NCBI RefSeq assembly: GCF_026552795.1
Contig: NZ_JANFPI010000004.1
Coordinates: forward strand, 434,001-498,000
Origin: Ectorhizobium quercum
Lineage (GTDB): Bacteria > Pseudomonadota > Alphaproteobacteria > Rhizobiales > Rhizobiaceae
DNA: 64,000 nucleotides
Direction: 5' to 3'
The notes beneath the pieces were generated by a model, which saw only the letters and a list, made by a program, of their open reading frames with translations, was not told the DNA's origin and searched no databases. Below, piece after piece: positions 62,009 through 64,000 of this stretch. A program made the position numbers and the translations under genes. Position 1 is the stretch's first letter; each line of letters starts with the position of its first letter.

Positions 62009-63733
62009 TCAGCCGGTCATGTGCAGCGCGCTGTAGCGGCTGCCCTTGCGGGCGATGAGGTCCGCATGGCTGCCGTCCTCGACGATGCTGCCGTTTTCCA
62101 CCACGAAGATGCGGTCGGCGCCGGCGATGGTGGCGAGGCGGTGGGCGATGATCAGCGTCGTGCGCCCGTTCGCCAGTTCGGCCAGCGATTGCTGGATCGC
62201 CTTTTCCGTTTCCGTGTCGAGCGCCGAGGTCGCCTCGTCGAGGATCAGGATCGGCGGGTTCTTCAGGAAGATGCGGGCAATCGCAAGGCGCTGCTTCTGG
62301 CCGCCGGACAGCTTGACGCCGCGCTCGCCGATCACGGTGTCGAGCCCCTCGGGAAGCGTTTCGATGACGGTGTCGAGCCGGGCGCGGCGGGCGGCCTCCA
62401 GAATATCCGCCTCGCTCGCGCCGAGCCGGCCATAGGCTATGTTCTCGCGGATCGTGCCGGCGAAGAGGAAGACGTCCTGCTGGACGATGCCGATGTTCGA
62501 GCGCAGCGACTTCAGTGTCAGGTCGCGGATATCCGTGCCGTCGATGGTGATCGCGCCGCCGGTGACGTCGTAGAAGCGCGGCAGGAGCGAGCAGATCGTC
62601 GTCTTGCCCGCCCCCGAGGAGCCGACGAAGGCGACGGTCTGGCCGGCGGCGACCGAAAAGGACACGCCGTTGAGCAGCGGCGCATCCTCGTTGTAGCCGA
62701 AGCGCACGTCGCGGTAGACGATATCGCCCTTCAGGCGCCCGGCGGCCGTGGCGCCGTCGCGGTCGGTGATGTCGGGCCTCGTTTCCAGAAACGCGACGTA
62801 GCGCTGGAAGCCGGCCACGCCCTTCGGATAGGTCTCGATGACCGAATTGATCTTGTCGACCGGGCGGAAGAACACGTTGACCAGCAGGAGGAAGCCGACG
62901 AAGCCGCCGGCGCTCAGGTCTCCGCGCACCACGAACCACGCCCCGGCCAGCATGACGACCACCTGAACGAAGCGCATCGACATGTAGGACAGCGAGGTGG
63001 AGGCCGCCATCACCTTGTAGGCGGCAAGCTTGGTGGCCTGGTAGTTGCGGTTGCTTTCGGCGAACAGCCGGCGCTCGTGGTCCTCGTTGGCGAAGGCCTG
63101 GACGACACGGATGCCGCCGACATTTTCCTCGATGCGGGCGTTGAACTCGGCGACGCGGCCATAGAGCGCGTGCCAGGTCGAGGTCATGCGCAGGCCGTAA
63201 TGCGTCGTGACCCAGGCCGTCAGCGGCACGATCACCGCGGTGATCAGCGCCAGCGGCACATGCACGGAGAGCATCAGCAGGAAGGCGCCGATCAGCGTCA
63301 TCATGGCGATGAACAGGTCTTCGGGGCCGTGATGGGCGACCTCGCCGATCTCCTCCAGATCCTTCGTCAGCCGCGCCACCAGATGGCCGGTCTTCTGGTT
63401 GTCGAAATAGCCGAAGGAAAGCTTTTGCAGATGGTCGAAGGCCTTGCGCCGCATCTCCGTCTCGATGCCGATGCCCAGCATGTGGCCCCAGTAGGTGACG
63501 ATGAGCTGCAACCCGGCATTCACCAGATAGATCACCAGAAGGCCGGTGGCGGCCAGCGCGATGAGGCCGAGCTGGCCGGTCGGCAGCAGCCGGTCGATGA
63601 ACAGGGTCACGGCCACGGGAAAGGCCAGTTCCAGCAGACCGGCGGCGACGGCGCTGCCGAAATCGAGGGCGAACAGGCCGCGATGGGGCCGGTAATAGGC
63701 GGCGAACCGTTTGATGAGGGCAGTTTTCGTCAT
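62009..63733 (-). CDS. ABC exporter, fused permease-ATPase (MsbA/multidrug type)
   Basis: 574 residues. Six spans in about 20-310 are followed by an ATPase domain with Walker A FVGSSGAGKTT, Q-loop IGIVQQDVFLFAGTIREN, signature LSGGQKQRLAIARIFL, Walker B LILDEATSALD and H-loop IIAHRLATI. It is a homodimeric exporter of lipids or drugs. It is convergent with the exonuclease gene (10 bp apart) and divergent from a TetR gene, with an operator between. TetR control of efflux is the usual reading. Confidence 0.92.
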   Translation of the reverse strand: MTKTALIKRFAAYYRPHRGLFALDFGSAVAAGLLELAFPVAVTLFIDRLLPTGQLGLIALAATGLLVIYLVNAGLQLIVTYWGHMLGIGIETEMRRKAFDHLQKLSFGYFDNQKTGHLVARLTKDLEEIGEVAHHGPEDLFIAMMTLIGAFLLMLSVHVPLALITAVIVPLTAWVTTHYGLRMTSTWHALYGRVAEFNARIEENVGGIRVVQAFANEDHERRLFAESNRNYQATKLAAYKVMAASTSLSYMSMRFVQVVVMLAGAWFVVRGDLSAGGFVGFLLLVNVFFRPVDKINSVIETYPKGVAGFQRYVAFLETRPDITDRDGATAAGRLKGDIVYRDVRFGYNEDAPLLNGVSFSVAAGQTVAFVGSSGAGKTTICSLLPRFYDVTGGAITIDGTDIRDLTLKSLRSNIGIVQQDVFLFAGTIRENIAYGRLGASEADILEAARRARLDTVIETLPEGLDTVIGERGVKLSGGQKQRLAIARIFLKNPPILILDEATSALDTETEKAIQQSLAELANGRTTLIIAHRLATIAGADRIFVVENGSIVEDGSHADLIARKGSRYSALHMTG

Positions 63734-63865
63734 GTTCTCGTCTGTTGCCGGTGAACATATCGCTGGCGGGAAGGACAGCAGGGCCTTTTCGCAGATCGGA
63801 CCCCGCCGGGTAAAGGGCGCAACCGGTGAAAATCGTCAATCTTTCGTGCCGGAGGTTCAACTTGA

Positions 63866-63891
63866 TTTTCTAGACCGGATGGTCTAGAAAA
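63866..63891. promoter_or_regulatory. TetR-type operator between ABC exporter and TetR gene
   Basis: TTTTCTAGACC and its exact complement GGTCTAGAAAA are separated by GGAT, an 11-bp perfect dyad. TetR regulators often bind TAGACC-N4-GGTCTA-like dyads. It ends 4 bp before the TetR start codon, where the ribosome would bind, and about 130 bp upstream of the exporter. Confidence 0.65.
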
Positions 63892-63895
63892 AGCC

Positions 63896-64000
63896 ATGCC
63901 GATATCCGCCAGACGACCCGTTTCCGCCAGTCGAGGCCGGCCCGCGCTCAATCGCGAGGATGCCGACGTCTACCGGCGGCTCATCCGGGCCGGGCTGGCG
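63896..64000 (+). CDS. TetR family regulator, N-terminal fragment
   Basis: The first 35 codons are in the window; the rest is cut by its end. The sequence includes SRGRPALNREDADVYRRLIR, the usual TetR opening before helix 1 of the DNA-binding domain. Divergent from the ABC exporter and next to a perfect dyad, it probably represses both itself and the exporter. There is no strong Shine-Dalgarno; the operator occupies that place. Confidence 0.7.
   Translation, partial: MPISARRPVSASRGRPALNREDADVYRRLIRAGLA

Overview
The window is GC-rich (by eye in the mid 60s percent) and almost wholly protein-coding. Gene content points to an alphaproteobacterium of the Hyphomicrobiales, most likely Rhizobiaceae: dense ABC and TRAP solute transporters, many FadR-type GntR regulators, non-phosphorylative sugar oxidation, a rhizobial-style chemoreceptor, and short intergenic palindromic repeats of alphaproteobacterial type. 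I found no rRNA, tRNA, CRISPR array, insertion sequence, integrase, phage gene or replication origin. It reads as a catabolic accessory region of a chromosome or large replicon. I ran no database search, so family names rest on recognised motifs and neighbourhood.

Layout. (1) 1-7608, + strand: the tail of a D-threonine aldolase/D-serine dehydratase-like enzyme, then an M81 (MlrC-type) metallopeptidase with a Dpp-type peptide/opine ABC importer. (2) 7717-9621, -: a chemoreceptor. (3) 9768-18403, -: a PotABCD-type ABC importer, a flavin monooxygenase-like enzyme, a DsbA/HCCA-isomerase-like protein, two carboxymuconolactone-decarboxylase-fold proteins and a MATE exporter, in series. A LysR regulator follows, with a divergent opine dehydrogenase-family gene. 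(4) 21131-26799: an altronate dehydratase and Zn-alcohol dehydrogenase with a candidate 23-residue leader ORF; a tandem winged-helix GntR regulator; lldR-lldD with two matching operators. (5) 26935-34509, -: a uronate/aldonate operon of FadR-type regulator, TRAP transporter, L-idonate dehydrogenase-like enzyme, UxuA and UxuB. (6) 34726-39823: an Ldh-family dehydrogenase, a second tandem winged-helix regulator, a GntR/FCD regulator, an enolase-superfamily sugar-acid dehydratase and an HpcH aldolase. (7) 40380-57314: the core of a non-phosphorylative pentose/6-deoxyhexose pathway with a second TRAP transporter. (8) 57468-64000: a TSUP permease, a CNMP-CBS-nucleotidyltransferase protein beside a membrane PAS-exonuclease, a multidrug-type ABC exporter and the start of a TetR regulator.

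How it works together (inference from families). Region 7 can oxidise an L-arabinose-type sugar with the Gfo/Idh/MocA 1-dehydrogenase and the SMP-30 lactonase. An IlvD/Edd aldonate dehydratase then gives a 2-keto-3-deoxy acid. One branch is a XylX-like FAH protein plus ketoglutarate semialdehyde dehydrogenase, leading to 2-oxoglutarate. A second branch is an SDR 4-dehydrogenase plus a second FAH hydrolase, leading to pyruvate and a 2-hydroxy acid: glycolate from a pentose, L-lactate from L-fucose. LldD in region 4 would take up L-lactate. Five promoter regions carry the motif GGTTGTCNGAY or a one-base variant, which suggests one FadR-type regulon across regions 5 to 7.

The least explained parts are the region 3 operon, the membrane PAS-DEDDh exonuclease with its partner, two GntR-GntR-FCD regulators, a 3 x 178-bp tandem repeat that duplicates the end of a gene, and the leader ORF at 23666-23737.
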